A DNA stretch of 64,000 nt from Lancefieldella parvula_C. Its GTDB lineage: Bacteria; Actinomycetota; Coriobacteriia; Coriobacteriales; Atopobiaceae. Every line of letters starts with the position of its first letter. Within the stretch, counting starts at the first letter, position 1. The notes beneath the pieces are model-generated. The model worked only from the letters and a program-made list of their open reading frames with translations, was not told the DNA's origin and did not search any database. The stretch lies in contig NZ_JRND01000003.1 in assembly GCF_000758945.1 (NCBI RefSeq), positions 66,401 to 130,400 of the forward strand, read 5' to 3'. Below are positions 15,778-24,240 of the stretch, in pieces. A program made the translations under genes and the position numbers.

Positions 15778-17364
15778 CTATACCGATGAGTCGGTCATGA
15801 CATTCAATTTAATCATGACATCACTTTCATACATCTCATCATAAATTACAAGAATCTTGTCCAGCGCCATCAATTCAGTTTGGCCGGTTGGAATAATCTC
15901 CAAGCCCGCACGATCAATAGTTACAACCCTCACTTTGTCAGGCCATGGGATATCTTGGAGCAATTTGCCCTCAACGGGACTTCCTTGGCCAATGGTGAAC
16001 TCATGAAGGATTTTCTCGCCAGAATCAAGTGTTGGTTTAGACTCCCCTTGCTGAGAAGCCAAGAATTCTGCAAGTAAGTGCTCGTAGAATGGGTCAACAT
16101 GCAGGATATTTGCGGTTACGTAGGACACAATTGCAACTGCAGACATAGCCATAAGAGCCTCAAGAGAACCTGTGAGCTCAAATATAAGCACTACTCCGGT
16201 GACGGGCGCTCTAACTGCTCCGGCAAAAATGCCTGCAACGCCCATAGCGATAAAATTAGGTGCATATGCCATAGGTATGCCAAAAACATGGGTTGCTACC
16301 AGGGCAAACAGTGTTCCAACAAGTGTTCCCATGACAACCATTGGAAAGAGAGTTCCGCCAGGCGTTCCAGCAGCAAAACATGTTGTGGTAAAGAAATATT
16401 TTCCCAGCAAAAGCACTATAACCATGAGTTCAGTGAGCGTTGCTGGCTCTTTGATTTTCTCGATAATGGCATCGCCACCACAAAGAAGATCTGGCCAGAT
16501 AAAAGCCATAATTCCAGCTAGCATGAATGGAATAATGAGCCTCGAGAAAGGCACAAACTTAGTTATCTTTTTGTACAGCCCCTGGGCAAAGAACATTCCC
16601 TTATTGTGGAGCGCTCCTAATAAACCACAGATAAAACCGACGATAAGAACAAATGCAAAGTCGACATGAGGTAATGGTGCTACGTAAGGAAGCTGAAGGA
16701 CAGGCTTCATACCAAGGACGTTAGAAACCAGGAAGTCAGCGCCTACTGATGCGGTCATTGCCGAGATAATCAGTGGAGCATGAAACTCTTTCTGAATCTC
16801 TTCGATAGCAAAAAGTGTGCCGGTGAGAGGGGCATGAAAAGCGGCTGACATACCCGCAGCTGCGCCACAGGTTACCAGAAGACGTTCTTCTCCCCTTTTG
16901 CGTTTAAGGAATTTTGAGACCGCTTTACCAGAAACAGCGCCTAACTGGACTGCTGGGCCTTCTCGACCCATAGAAAGGCCACCAAAGGCAACTAGAACGC
17001 CCTGGATAAACTTAACAGGAAGAACTCGATACCAAGGCATATCGGCAGATCCCATGACCTCAGCATTGGTCTGAGGGATTCCAGAGCCAGCGGTGTAGGG
17101 TTCAAACTTCATAAGCAGACAAACGGCCACCATAAGAATAATCAGAACACCAAACCAGAGAGCCATATATGGCCAATTACCTGCGATTGATTGAGTAATG
17201 GAGCGCATTTGAGCTTCTGCAAAAGAAAGACAAAGGCGATACAGCGTGACTACGCCGCCACCCAGAAGGCCAACAAGCAGGCCTTCTCCAATAAGGGCTA
17301 CCTGAAACCTACGAGAAAAGTGACGCTCAATAATGTTTGTCTTATGTGTGAGATGAAACGCCAC
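15778..17364 (-). CDS. ClC chloride channel/antiporter with C-terminal TrkA-C domain
   Basis: Integral membrane protein of 528 residues of the ClC family. The anion-pathway motifs GSGIP (93-97), GREGP (133-137) and GxFAP-type segments are present. Glu135 in GREGP is the gating glutamate that marks H+/Cl- antiporters. The last 80 or so residues form a TrkA-C-like regulatory domain, which often binds a nucleotide or other ligand. It probably takes part in acid resistance or anion balance. It is monocistronic, with its own terminator. Confidence 0.92.
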   Translation of the reverse strand: MAFHLTHKTNIIERHFSRRFQVALIGEGLLVGLLGGGVVTLYRLCLSFAEAQMRSITQSIAGNWPYMALWFGVLIILMVAVCLLMKFEPYTAGSGIPQTNAEVMGSADMPWYRVLPVKFIQGVLVAFGGLSMGREGPAVQLGAVSGKAVSKFLKRKRGEERLLVTCGAAAGMSAAFHAPLTGTLFAIEEIQKEFHAPLIISAMTASVGADFLVSNVLGMKPVLQLPYVAPLPHVDFAFVLIVGFICGLLGALHNKGMFFAQGLYKKITKFVPFSRLIIPFMLAGIMAFIWPDLLCGGDAIIEKIKEPATLTELMVIVLLLGKYFFTTTCFAAGTPGGTLFPMVVMGTLVGTLFALVATHVFGIPMAYAPNFIAMGVAGIFAGAVRAPVTGVVLIFELTGSLEALMAMSAVAIVSYVTANILHVDPFYEHLLAEFLASQQGESKPTLDSGEKILHEFTIGQGSPVEGKLLQDIPWPDKVRVVTIDRAGLEIIPTGQTELMALDKILVIYDEMYESDVMIKLNVMTDSSV

Positions 17365-17390
17365 AAGCTCCCCTAGCAGTCTATGGTTAA

Positions 17391-17437
17391 TAAAAAAGCA
17401 CGTAAAGCGTACTTAGATATTGTACGACTTTACGTGC
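17391..17437 (-). terminator. Terminator of the NlpC/P60 hydrolase gene
   Basis: GCACGTAAAG (17398-17407) and CTTTACGTGC (17428-17437) pair perfectly, extended by CGTAC/GTACG inside. On the minus strand TTTTTTA follows, 31 bases after the stop codon. Confidence 0.9.
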
Positions 17438-17468
17438 GTGAGTTAAAACTTTGTACAGAAATTGTACG

Positions 17469-18662
17469 TTAGCCGGAGAATGGTCCTCCACCATAGAATG
17501 CGTAAACAGACCCTTCGCATACACCAAGAGACTCGTTAGCAGCGTGAATCATACGACCGCCGCCAATGTAAATTCCAACATGCTCATAACCAGGACGTGT
17601 GAAAACAATATCTCCATAGTTGAGTTCATCTAGGGAATCATGCCAGTTACCAGCAGCGCGAATAGCACGGCCAATGGTTCCTGCGGTACCTGCACGGTAG
17701 CCGAGGAAGCAGTAATAGACCAGGCCACCACAGTCAAAGCCGGAAGAAGGAGAAGCTCCACCCCAAACGTATGGATAACCGATACATGCATAAGCTGTAG
17801 CAACGCCACCGCCTGCAGCTGGGTAGCCACCGCCACCGCCGGAGTATGATGACCCACCACCAGAATTAGAACTGCTGTTGGAGCTACTGGAGCTGCTGGA
17901 ACTTGAAGAGCTGGAACTTGAAGAGCTAGAGCTGGAATCGTTAGAGGAGCTATCGCTAGAGGAGTTATCGTTAGACTCTGAGCTGTTAGAAGGAGTCTCG
18001 CGAGTAACTGTCTCAATTGCGTAAGCAACGTTGTTATTAGCTGCTGCAGCCTCCTGAGCAGCAAGCTGAGCTTTTACCTCAGCGTCAAGAGAGTCATAGT
18101 AACTCTTTGCCTCAGCGACCTGATTTTGGAGGTCATCAGCAGTAGTCTTCATTTCAGAAATCTGAGATTGGAGATTTTCTTGCTCTGCTTCAAGTTCTTG
18201 CTGTTGAGCCTGAAGCTGGTCACCAAGAGATTTGACGGTATTGATGGAGTCAGCCTCCTGCTTGCTGGTGCGGTCCATATAGTAGACGCGGCTGACAAAG
18301 TCCTCTGGGCTAGATGCTCCAAGGAGGAAGTCCAAAGTCTCCTGTGGGCCTGCCTTATAAGCACTCTTCATTGCTGCAGAAAGGACAAGACGCTGCTTAT
18401 TGAGCTGGTCTGTAGTCTCTGCAATCTGCTCCTGAACCTCACCAATCTTGTTATTGGTAGCGTCAAGTGCATAGGTTTTCTCGTTAAGGTTATCCATGGC
18501 CTCTGCAAGAGCTGCACCAAGAGAGTCTAACTGGGCAGATGCGGCCTCAAGATCGCTTTGTGGGTCTGCGAATAGCTTGGCTGGGGTAAGCAGCGTAGCA
18601 GCTACACCAAGACCTGCAAATAAGAGAGCGTCTCGTCTTGTGAAAGATCGGCGCTGTGACAT
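17469..18662 (-). CDS. Secreted NlpC/P60 peptidoglycan hydrolase with coiled coil
   Basis: A cell-wall hydrolase of 397 residues. The N-terminus has a twin-arginine-like signal (FTRRDALLFAG, then a hydrophobic stretch ending AKLFA). A long coiled coil follows (about 40-220), then a poly-Ser/Gly linker and an NlpC/P60 domain. The domain has catalytic Cys in FDCGG and His in YEHVGIYIGGG. The layout matches RipA/PcsB-type D,L-endopeptidases that split daughter cells. The ATG at 18662 has AGGAG upstream; the longer reading is rejected. The promoter is probably near 18818-18847. It is flanked by terminators, so monocistronic. Confidence 0.92.
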   Translation of the reverse strand: MSQRRSFTRRDALLFAGLGVAATLLTPAKLFADPQSDLEAASAQLDSLGAALAEAMDNLNEKTYALDATNNKIGEVQEQIAETTDQLNKQRLVLSAAMKSAYKAGPQETLDFLLGASSPEDFVSRVYYMDRTSKQEADSINTVKSLGDQLQAQQQELEAEQENLQSQISEMKTTADDLQNQVAEAKSYYDSLDAEVKAQLAAQEAAAANNNVAYAIETVTRETPSNSSESNDNSSSDSSSNDSSSSSSSSSSSSSSSSSSSNSSSNSGGGSSYSGGGGGYPAAGGGVATAYACIGYPYVWGGASPSSGFDCGGLVYYCFLGYRAGTAGTIGRAIRAAGNWHDSLDELNYGDIVFTRPGYEHVGIYIGGGRMIHAANESLGVCEGSVYAFYGGGPFSG

Positions 18663-19066
18663 ATAAGCTCCTTCCGCAAAGCACGAAATCAATTGGGCAA
18701 CGTGTTGCTTTGCTTTGCCATCTAGGATAGCTCATTTGATAAAAAATCAAAGTCAACTCGACGATTTCTTAGCGAGAAACCCGTGAAACGAGAAGCTACC
18801 CTATCGAGTATTTGAATATTTTACCCCGAAAATGGCATCTCATACAAATTCAAAAGACTATTTGTGCAGTTATATAGCATGGAACGGGCAAATATCATTG
18901 CATAAATTTATCTTTGACCTGCAATTATGGAGAAATTCTATGTATTGCAAACAAGTTTACTGTAATTAACAAAATGCTTATGTAAATAAGACAAATGGCT
19001 GACAAGCACGTAGTCTTGCCAGCCAACATTGTCAGGTTAAAGTAAGTCTGATGTAAGTGATTTAGC
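18663..19066. other. Intergenic region between the NlpC/P60 gene and apt
   Basis: It holds the leader and probable promoter of the NlpC/P60 gene on the minus strand (TTGTAT 18842-18847, 18 bases, TAAAAT 18818-18823). Nearer apt is a hairpin, GGCTGACAAG (18997-19006) with CTTGCCAGCC (19015-19024), which on the minus strand is followed by a moderately T-rich stretch and probably ends the apt transcript. No gene is seen in the rest. Confidence 0.6.
18997..19024 (-). terminator. Probable terminator after apt
   Basis: A ten-base-pair stem (one G-T pair) with an 8-base loop lies 42 bases past the apt stop. The following tract on the minus strand (ATTTGTCTTATTT) is only moderately U-rich, so termination may be incomplete. 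Confidence 0.55.
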
Positions 19067-19600
19067 TTATTGAACCTTAATAAGGGTGTAGACCTCTTGG
19101 TCAAAGCACTTACCAATAATCTCCCTTGGGTGCAGATAGCAAAGCTCAAGCGCAAATGCAAAGCCAGCTACTTTTGCACCGGCCTTCTCGGCAAGTTGAG
19201 CACAAGCAACGCAGGTGCCGCCAGTAGCAACCAGGTCATCAGCAATAAGAACAACGTCGTCTGGGGTAAGAGCATCGGTGTGAATCTGAAGCTCGCTGGT
19301 ACCGTACTCCAGGTCATAAGCCTGTGCGTAGACCTCACGAGGCAGCTTGCCTGGCTTACGAGCAGGAACAAAGCCTGCGCCCAGTTTGTAGGCTACAGGG
19401 GTTCCAACAAGAAAACCACGAGCCTCAGCACCAATAACCTTGGTAATTCCCGCATCAGCAAAGTGCTCTGCAATGTCATCAACAACTGCGTGGAAGCACT
19501 CAGGATCTTTAAAAAGTGGAGTTACATCTTTAAAGATAACACCTGGCTCTGGATAATCAGGAATGCTAATGATATGACTCTCATAATCATACGTAGACAC
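19067..19600 (-). CDS. apt: Adenine phosphoribosyltransferase
   Basis: Type I phosphoribosyltransferase that salvages adenine with PRPP to AMP. The PRPP loop reads VVLIADDLVATGGT, and the FKDVTPLF and ARKPGKLP segments are typical of Apt. At 177 residues it has the family length. It closes the minus-strand group that starts at the M20 peptidase, 51 bases after the MerR-type gene. It complements the purine permease at 11986-13302. Confidence 0.96.
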   Translation of the reverse strand: MSTYDYESHIISIPDYPEPGVIFKDVTPLFKDPECFHAVVDDIAEHFADAGITKVIGAEARGFLVGTPVAYKLGAGFVPARKPGKLPREVYAQAYDLEYGTSELQIHTDALTPDDVVLIADDLVATGGTCVACAQLAEKAGAKVAGFAFALELCYLHPREIIGKCFDQEVYTLIKVQ

Positions 19601-19651
19601 AATGTCCTCACATTCAAAATCAAAATCAATGAATAGTTATATATACCTAGA

Positions 19652-20515
19652 TTACTCGTCTAGATGCATATCCTTAAAAGATTCACGAACTAATTTAGTG
19701 ATAAGTTCATTTCTAACCGCATTGGTGAGGCCTAACATGCGGGTCAGAGCAGCCATAAACTTCTGACGAGTCTCGTCAGTATGGTCAACTTCAACTCCCC
19801 CACCTTTTTTAGCGTATACGACAAGCGACTTGGCAAACATACTAGATTCTCGGTTTGCAGCCATAACGTATTGACGCAGGTTCTTGGGCTCAAAACCAAA
19901 GTGACGAAGCTCACTACAAAGGCGAATCAACGTAAGGTCTTTGCCATCCACAAGGTCTCTACCGTGTGGAGAGCGCTTTAAAGTAATGACGCCTGCTTCG
20001 GAAAGCTGACGAACAAAGCCTACAGAGCATCCCACTATCTCTGGAATGCGATCAATAGCGTGATATTTCTGAACAATCTCAGGGTCATCTACAGGTACCA
20101 CAATGGCATCGGCATGTGTGGCACCAAGAATTGCCTGAGATACTTGCTTTCCATCAAGCTGAGGTTGAGCCTGGCGAGAAGAACTTTGAGCTTCAGGTGC
20201 AGCCTGAGCCTCAGCTCCAGTTGCCTCGTCAGTCTGAGCTTTGACCTGTTGTTCAGCTTCAGGGTTTTTATCTTGCCTATCAAGCTCTTCTCTAATAACT
20301 GAGAGTGGCATAAAACGGCTTTTCTGCAGATACAGAATAGTCTCAAGTCGCTTAACGTCTTTTTGGGAATAGAGACGATAGCCACCAGCAGTTCTGGTAG
20401 GAGTAAGCAAACCTTCATCCTGCAGATATCTGACTTTAGAAACACTCAAGTCAGGATAGAGAGTCTGTAATTTCTTGACTACTTTACCAATGGTAAGAAA
20501 GCCTGAATCAGCCAT
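19652..20515 (-). CDS. MerR-family regulator, FtsR-like
   Basis: An N-terminal MerR helix-turn-helix (about residues 5-75, with SKVRYLQDEGLLTPTRTAGGYRLYS) is followed by an Ala/Gln/Glu-rich linker and a second unassigned domain. This two-domain layout, directly after an FHA gene, matches the actinobacterial FtsR/Rv1828 group, which regulates ftsZ and other genes. The typical MerR effector cysteines are absent. It starts 17 bases after the FHA gene. Target genes cannot be read from this window. The linker contains one copy of the dispersed octamer. Confidence 0.8.
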   Translation of the reverse strand: MADSGFLTIGKVVKKLQTLYPDLSVSKVRYLQDEGLLTPTRTAGGYRLYSQKDVKRLETILYLQKSRFMPLSVIREELDRQDKNPEAEQQVKAQTDEATGAEAQAAPEAQSSSRQAQPQLDGKQVSQAILGATHADAIVVPVDDPEIVQKYHAIDRIPEIVGCSVGFVRQLSEAGVITLKRSPHGRDLVDGKDLTLIRLCSELRHFGFEPKNLRQYVMAANRESSMFAKSLVVYAKKGGGVEVDHTDETRQKFMAALTRMLGLTNAVRNELITKLVRESFKDMHLDE

Positions 20516-20532
20516 AAAGCTATCCTTTAACC

Positions 20533-20949
20533 TTAAGCTGAAACTCTGCTGGTATGGAAGACCATGCGGAAGGTGCCAATCTGAATAGTTGAGCCATCAC
20601 GCAGGGTAGCCTTGTTAATAATGGCACCATCAACCCAGGTACCATTGAGAGAATCAAGGTCTTCAATAGTTGCATAACCAAGGGCAAGATTAGAGAGATC
20701 AATGGTGGCATGATTCCTGGAAACTGTCATGTCGTTCAAGAAAACACTGCTCTTTGGGTCTCTACCAAGAGAAATCTGAGGTAAATTGAGCTCAAAAGTC
20801 TGACCAGTCTGTGGTCCCTTGACAATAGTAAGGACAGGGTGAGCTGGCTTTTGTTGAGCCATAAGGTCTGGAACCGTAGCGTCAGCTGATGGCATGCGGA
20901 AAATCTCTGTTGAGTCTGGTGACTGCTGTTTGATGTCGTCAGTTGACAT
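20533..20949 (-). CDS. FHA-domain signalling protein, GarA/OdhI-like
   Basis: A 138-residue protein. The C-terminal 90 residues are an FHA domain with the phosphothreonine-binding signature LGRDPKSSVFLNDMTVSRNHA and SLNGTWVDG. The N-terminal tail has DSTEIFRMPSAD, resembling the ETTSVFRAD motif that kinases phosphorylate in GarA/OdhI. In those proteins the phosphorylated form binds its own FHA domain, switching off control of 2-oxoglutarate metabolism. The pairing with a MerR-type gene is the Rv1827-Rv1828 arrangement. The metabolic partners in this organism are not known. Confidence 0.82.
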   Translation of the reverse strand: MSTDDIKQQSPDSTEIFRMPSADATVPDLMAQQKPAHPVLTIVKGPQTGQTFELNLPQISLGRDPKSSVFLNDMTVSRNHATIDLSNLALGYATIEDLDSLNGTWVDGAIINKATLRDGSTIQIGTFRMVFHTSRVSA

Positions 20950-20987
20950 GGTTTCTCCTTAATTTGGTTACAAGATAATAATAACGC

Positions 20988-21368
20988 TTAACGACAAGCA
21001 ATGCAGTCCATTTCGATGAGCGCACCAAGAGGCAACGCAGAAACCTCAACAACTGCCCTGCCAGGTGCAGGAAGAACAAAGTACTGCCTATAAATTTCGT
21101 TTACCTTAGGCAAATCATTGATATCAGCAAGGTAGATAGTTGTCTGAGCTACATCAGAAAGGGTGCATCCTGCCTCTGCCAGAATTGACTGAGCAAGATG
21201 TATAACACGAGTAGTCTGCTCTTCAATTCCTCCGTCTATTAGCTTCTTTGGGTCTTCTGCAGAGACCGCAATTTGACCTGTGACAAATACCAATCTACCT
21301 GCAGTAGTACCCTGAGAGTATGGCCCCATAGGAGCTGGAACACCTACTGCATTAATTGCATATTTCAT
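20988..21368 (-). CDS. RidA-family enamine/imine deaminase
   Basis: A trimeric YjgF/YER057c/UK114 protein of 126 residues. Members hydrolyse reactive 2-aminoacrylate and related imines released by PLP enzymes. Key features are GPYSQ near the N-terminus, the TGQIAV segment, the conserved Arg in PGRAVVEVSALP and EMDCIA at the end. The start overlaps the GcvT-like gene by 4 bases. It may protect PLP enzymes such as the cysteine desulfurase encoded at 47681-48829. Confidence 0.92.
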   Translation of the reverse strand: MKYAINAVGVPAPMGPYSQGTTAGRLVFVTGQIAVSAEDPKKLIDGGIEEQTTRVIHLAQSILAEAGCTLSDVAQTTIYLADINDLPKVNEIYRQYFVLPAPGRAVVEVSALPLGALIEMDCIACR

Positions 21369-22207
21369 AGAAGATCACCCCTTGCACCAATGAAATCATC
21401 AGAGGCTCTGAGTAAACCCCAACCCTCAAGTTTATCTTTAGCCACTACTACTTTAGTGTTACTTGCAAGTTCTGAAAACCATGGAAGATATGTTTTTAGA
21501 CCTTCAACGAGCTGCTTATGGCCAAGAGGATGAACTGTCTCAAAAGAAAGCAAGCTTCTAAAAAGAATTACCGTATGTACCGGTGGGACCATAACCAGAT
21601 AGGCGGGAACTTTTTTGGTTGAAACATTGGCCACAAGAGCAGGGATTGTTTGGTCAAGCATAAGATTGCAAAGCTTTGAGTCTTCTGGAAGCTTCTGTTC
21701 TCCCAGGTAGTCCATAAGGACCTTCTTGGCCTTTTTACCAGCAAGGAGAAGCGGAGTAAGCAGCGGAGTTGCATCTTCCAAAGACACTCCTGCATAAGGA
21801 GCTACACCGTTTTGCTCGACTGACGCAATGATAGAAAGCCACTCGTCTAGAACAAGAGAGCGCTCAGATGCATCAAGTACCACGTACTCGTTTTGACCAG
21901 AGCGCGCGAGAAGACCGATGGAAGACAGAGATCCGTCTCCCGTAAGTGCACACTCAAATGAAGTCTCTCCTACCTCAAGCTGTTTACCTGCAAAGACAGC
22001 TTCCACAAAATTTTGAGCTGATGTACCACTCACCAGCGTGTAGCCGATACCACTCAGGTCAATAAGAGCGCAATCTTTCAGAGCTTCCTCAAGGGGTTTC
22101 TCGCCATAGAAAGATTGGGCTAAGTTGAAGCCTTCAGTTGAGGTTGAGAATTGTGCGCCAAGATACTCAAGCTCGGTATGAAGGATAGAGCGTTTCTGCT
22201 CAGACAT
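21365..22207 (-). CDS. Divergent GcvT/YgfZ-fold protein
   Basis: The first 120 residues follow the aminomethyltransferase/YgfZ pattern (CALIDLSGIGYTLVSGTSAQNFVEAVFAG is close to the DxS...xxGxDA..FL core). The second half (VHPLGHKQLVEGLKTYLPWF, and GWGLLRASDDFIGARGDLL at the end) also resembles the GcvT C-terminal region. It is shorter (280 residues) than catalytic GcvT. No gcvP or gcvH is in the window, so glycine cleavage is doubtful; a tetrahydrofolate-linked iron-sulfur or accessory role is possible. One-base overlap with the carboxypeptidase gene. Function unproven. Confidence 0.6.
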   Translation of the reverse strand: MSEQKRSILHTELEYLGAQFSTSTEGFNLAQSFYGEKPLEEALKDCALIDLSGIGYTLVSGTSAQNFVEAVFAGKQLEVGETSFECALTGDGSLSSIGLLARSGQNEYVVLDASERSLVLDEWLSIIASVEQNGVAPYAGVSLEDATPLLTPLLLAGKKAKKVLMDYLGEQKLPEDSKLCNLMLDQTIPALVANVSTKKVPAYLVMVPPVHTVILFRSLLSFETVHPLGHKQLVEGLKTYLPWFSELASNTKVVVAKDKLEGWGLLRASDDFIGARGDLL

Positions 22208-23430
22208 TAGTTTCTCCCAAAGAGATACGGAGCAACCGAATGCAGGTCAAAGAGGTTGTAGGCCGGAATAGTCCACAGCGTAAGATGTGCCTGGGTAATG
22301 GTGGTGCCTACCTGCGCGGAATCTTGGGACCAGTCAGTTGAAGAAACCAGCTGGTTGTTAGCTACTGGATAGTTGGGAGAAAGCATGGAGGTCTGGTAGG
22401 TGAAGTCTTTAGAGCCAGGCCATGCCATATACGTGGTAGAAGTTGATGGTTTAACCACTGCAGAGAGCAAGAAGTTGTCCTCGCTCGTACGAATCTGCAC
22501 AATCTGGTCAGTTCGCTGGATGCTTACGCGATTGTAATTGCGATAAGCCCAGTTCATCAGAATGGCGGTATCGTCAAAACGACCTTGTGTAGTCTCGCAA
22601 CCAAGCACGCAGGTGTAGAGCGTAATGTTTCCGCGCTTTGAAGCGCCCAAGAAGGCAGTACCAGAGTCTTCAGCACCTGTTTTAATGCCGAGAAGACCTC
22701 GGTAGGTGTCCATAAGGTCATCAGTTGAGTGGAACGTGCGCTGCTCCCCTCCTACCGTTGTAGTGTATGACCTGGTATGCACAGCGCTTGCGATAAGTGG
22801 ATAGTGCTCGCGCGCATAACGACCCATCAGAGCAAGGTCTCGCGCGGTTGAATAGTGACCATTAGCATCGAGGCCGTGAGGATTTTGGAACTGCGTGTGA
22901 GTCATGCCAATCTCAGCAGCCTTCTTGTTCATTTGGTCAACAAAGGCCTGTTGAGAGCCTGATACGTTGACAGCAATGTTATAAGCTGCGTCATTTGCGG
23001 AATACACCAGCATCATCATGATCAGCTGTCTGAGTGTAGGCGTATCGTCCGAGGTCAAACCAGCAACTTGAGAACCCTCTTCAAGATCTGGAACTGTGAT
23101 CTTGCAGGGCTCATCAAGATTGACGCCCGAATCAAGCGCAACAATTGCCGTCATAACCTTGGTAATGGATGCCATAGGAAGCTCTTGATCTGGATTTTTG
23201 CTCCAGAGAACGTTTCCTTGAGCATCGGTGACAATGGCAGTAGTTGCCTCGGTAAGTTTTGGCTCATCCGTTACGGAAGACTTATTAGACGAGGTATTTT
23301 CTGCCAAAACTGTAGTTGCGGGAGCAAAAGGAGCAGCTAAAACAAAAACTAGCAGCAAGCTAACAAGAAAAGCCAGCGTCTTATCAGAGAGCTGGCGCAA
23401 AGAAACATGGTTGTGCTTAAGGAAAGTCAT
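22207..23430 (-). CDS. D-alanyl-D-alanine carboxypeptidase (class C-type PBP5/DacA family)
   Basis: Serine-type D,D-carboxypeptidase that trims pentapeptides of peptidoglycan. An N-terminal membrane or signal segment (about 17-45) precedes the S11 catalytic domain: S88-x-x-K91 in SITK, S144-A-N146, and KTG at 250-252. Beyond the catalytic domain is a PBP5-associated-type region, with no clear C-terminal membrane anchor. The ATG at 23430 (407 residues) was chosen over an in-frame TTG two codons earlier. It lies 12 bases after pgsA in a cell-envelope group. Confidence 0.92.
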   Translation of the reverse strand: MTFLKHNHVSLRQLSDKTLAFLVSLLLVFVLAAPFAPATTVLAENTSSNKSSVTDEPKLTEATTAIVTDAQGNVLWSKNPDQELPMASITKVMTAIVALDSGVNLDEPCKITVPDLEEGSQVAGLTSDDTPTLRQLIMMMLVYSANDAAYNIAVNVSGSQQAFVDQMNKKAAEIGMTHTQFQNPHGLDANGHYSTARDLALMGRYAREHYPLIASAVHTRSYTTTVGGEQRTFHSTDDLMDTYRGLLGIKTGAEDSGTAFLGASKRGNITLYTCVLGCETTQGRFDDTAILMNWAYRNYNRVSIQRTDQIVQIRTSEDNFLLSAVVKPSTSTTYMAWPGSKDFTYQTSMLSPNYPVANNQLVSSTDWSQDSAQVGTTITQAHLTLWTIPAYNLFDLHSVAPYLFGRN

Positions 23431-23442
23431 AAACAACCTAAC

Positions 23443-24201
23443 TTATGCTTGAGTGTTTTTACTATCTTTAACTATTTTAGCCGCTTCACCAGTATAAACA
23501 ACTGCAGTAATTGCCGAGAAAACAATTCCTATATACACAAAGAAGATACCCAGTGCGCTGCTCTCAGAGTTAAGACCTGGAAGCCAACTGACGTTGACCA
23601 GGCCAAGGCCGGATACAACTGGAATGCCCAGAAGAAGCAGGCTAAAACCAGTCATCAAAAAGGCAGTTGCAGTTTTACCTACAAAGACAACATCAATAGG
23701 ACGCCTGCGGAATTTGCGAACAGCAAGAGCGCCAAGAGTAAGGTAAACGTCTCGACCAATAACAAACAGCGGGATCCAGAGAGGAAGCTCACCAATAATC
23801 AAGAGGCCAAGAACGCCTGTGATAAGAAGGACTCGGTCCATGATAGGATCCATAATTTTTCCCAGCCAGCTGACGGTTTGCGTTCTACGAGCAATCTGGC
23901 CGTCAAGGAAGTCAGTAACAGCTGCAGTTACATAACAGCCAAGTGCTACCCAACGATTTCCACCTGTTGAGAAGAGCACAAGAAAGATAATCGTAAGAAT
24001 CAATCTGCAAAAAGTAATGACGTTTGCAACAGTAAAAATAGCGTTGGAAGGGTTGTTAGAACTACCAACTGGATCAGTAATAGTTCCCTCTGCCTGCGCC
24101 TTTGCTGCATCGGCGTCTGCTGCTTCTTTAATTTGGGATGCTACTTGATTAGCTAACTGCTGCCTAGTTTGCAACGTTTCTCTCCCCTTTTTGTAGAACA
24201 T
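23443..24201 (-). CDS. pgsA: CDP-diacylglycerol-glycerol-3-phosphate 3-phosphatidyltransferase
   Basis: Membrane enzyme of the CDP-alcohol phosphatidyltransferase family, which makes phosphatidylglycerophosphate. The signature D-G-x2-A-R-x8-G-x3-D-x3-D is complete in FLDGQIARR...LGKIMDPIMDR. Several membrane helices follow. An Ala-rich, charged N-terminal extension of about 55 residues precedes the first helix, longer than usual. The start at 24201 has GGGGAG upstream. PgsA is preferred over cardiolipin or phosphatidylinositol enzymes by general pattern, but the exact alcohol substrate is not proven. Confidence 0.82.
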   Translation of the reverse strand: MFYKKGRETLQTRQQLANQVASQIKEAADADAAKAQAEGTITDPVGSSNNPSNAIFTVANVITFCRLILTIIFLVLFSTGGNRWVALGCYVTAAVTDFLDGQIARRTQTVSWLGKIMDPIMDRVLLITGVLGLLIIGELPLWIPLFVIGRDVYLTLGALAVRKFRRRPIDVVFVGKTATAFLMTGFSLLLLGIPVVSGLGLVNVSWLPGLNSESSALGIFFVYIGIVFSAITAVVYTGEAAKIVKDSKNTQA

Positions 24202-24240
24202 AACATGCGTCTATTTTAACGTAAGTTGCGCGATAGCAAA

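Noticed and set aside
17850..17945. Serine-codon-rich repetitive stretch as a microsatellite or CRISPR-like array
   Set aside because: It is an in-frame poly-Ser linker with mixed codons; no spacers of regular length.
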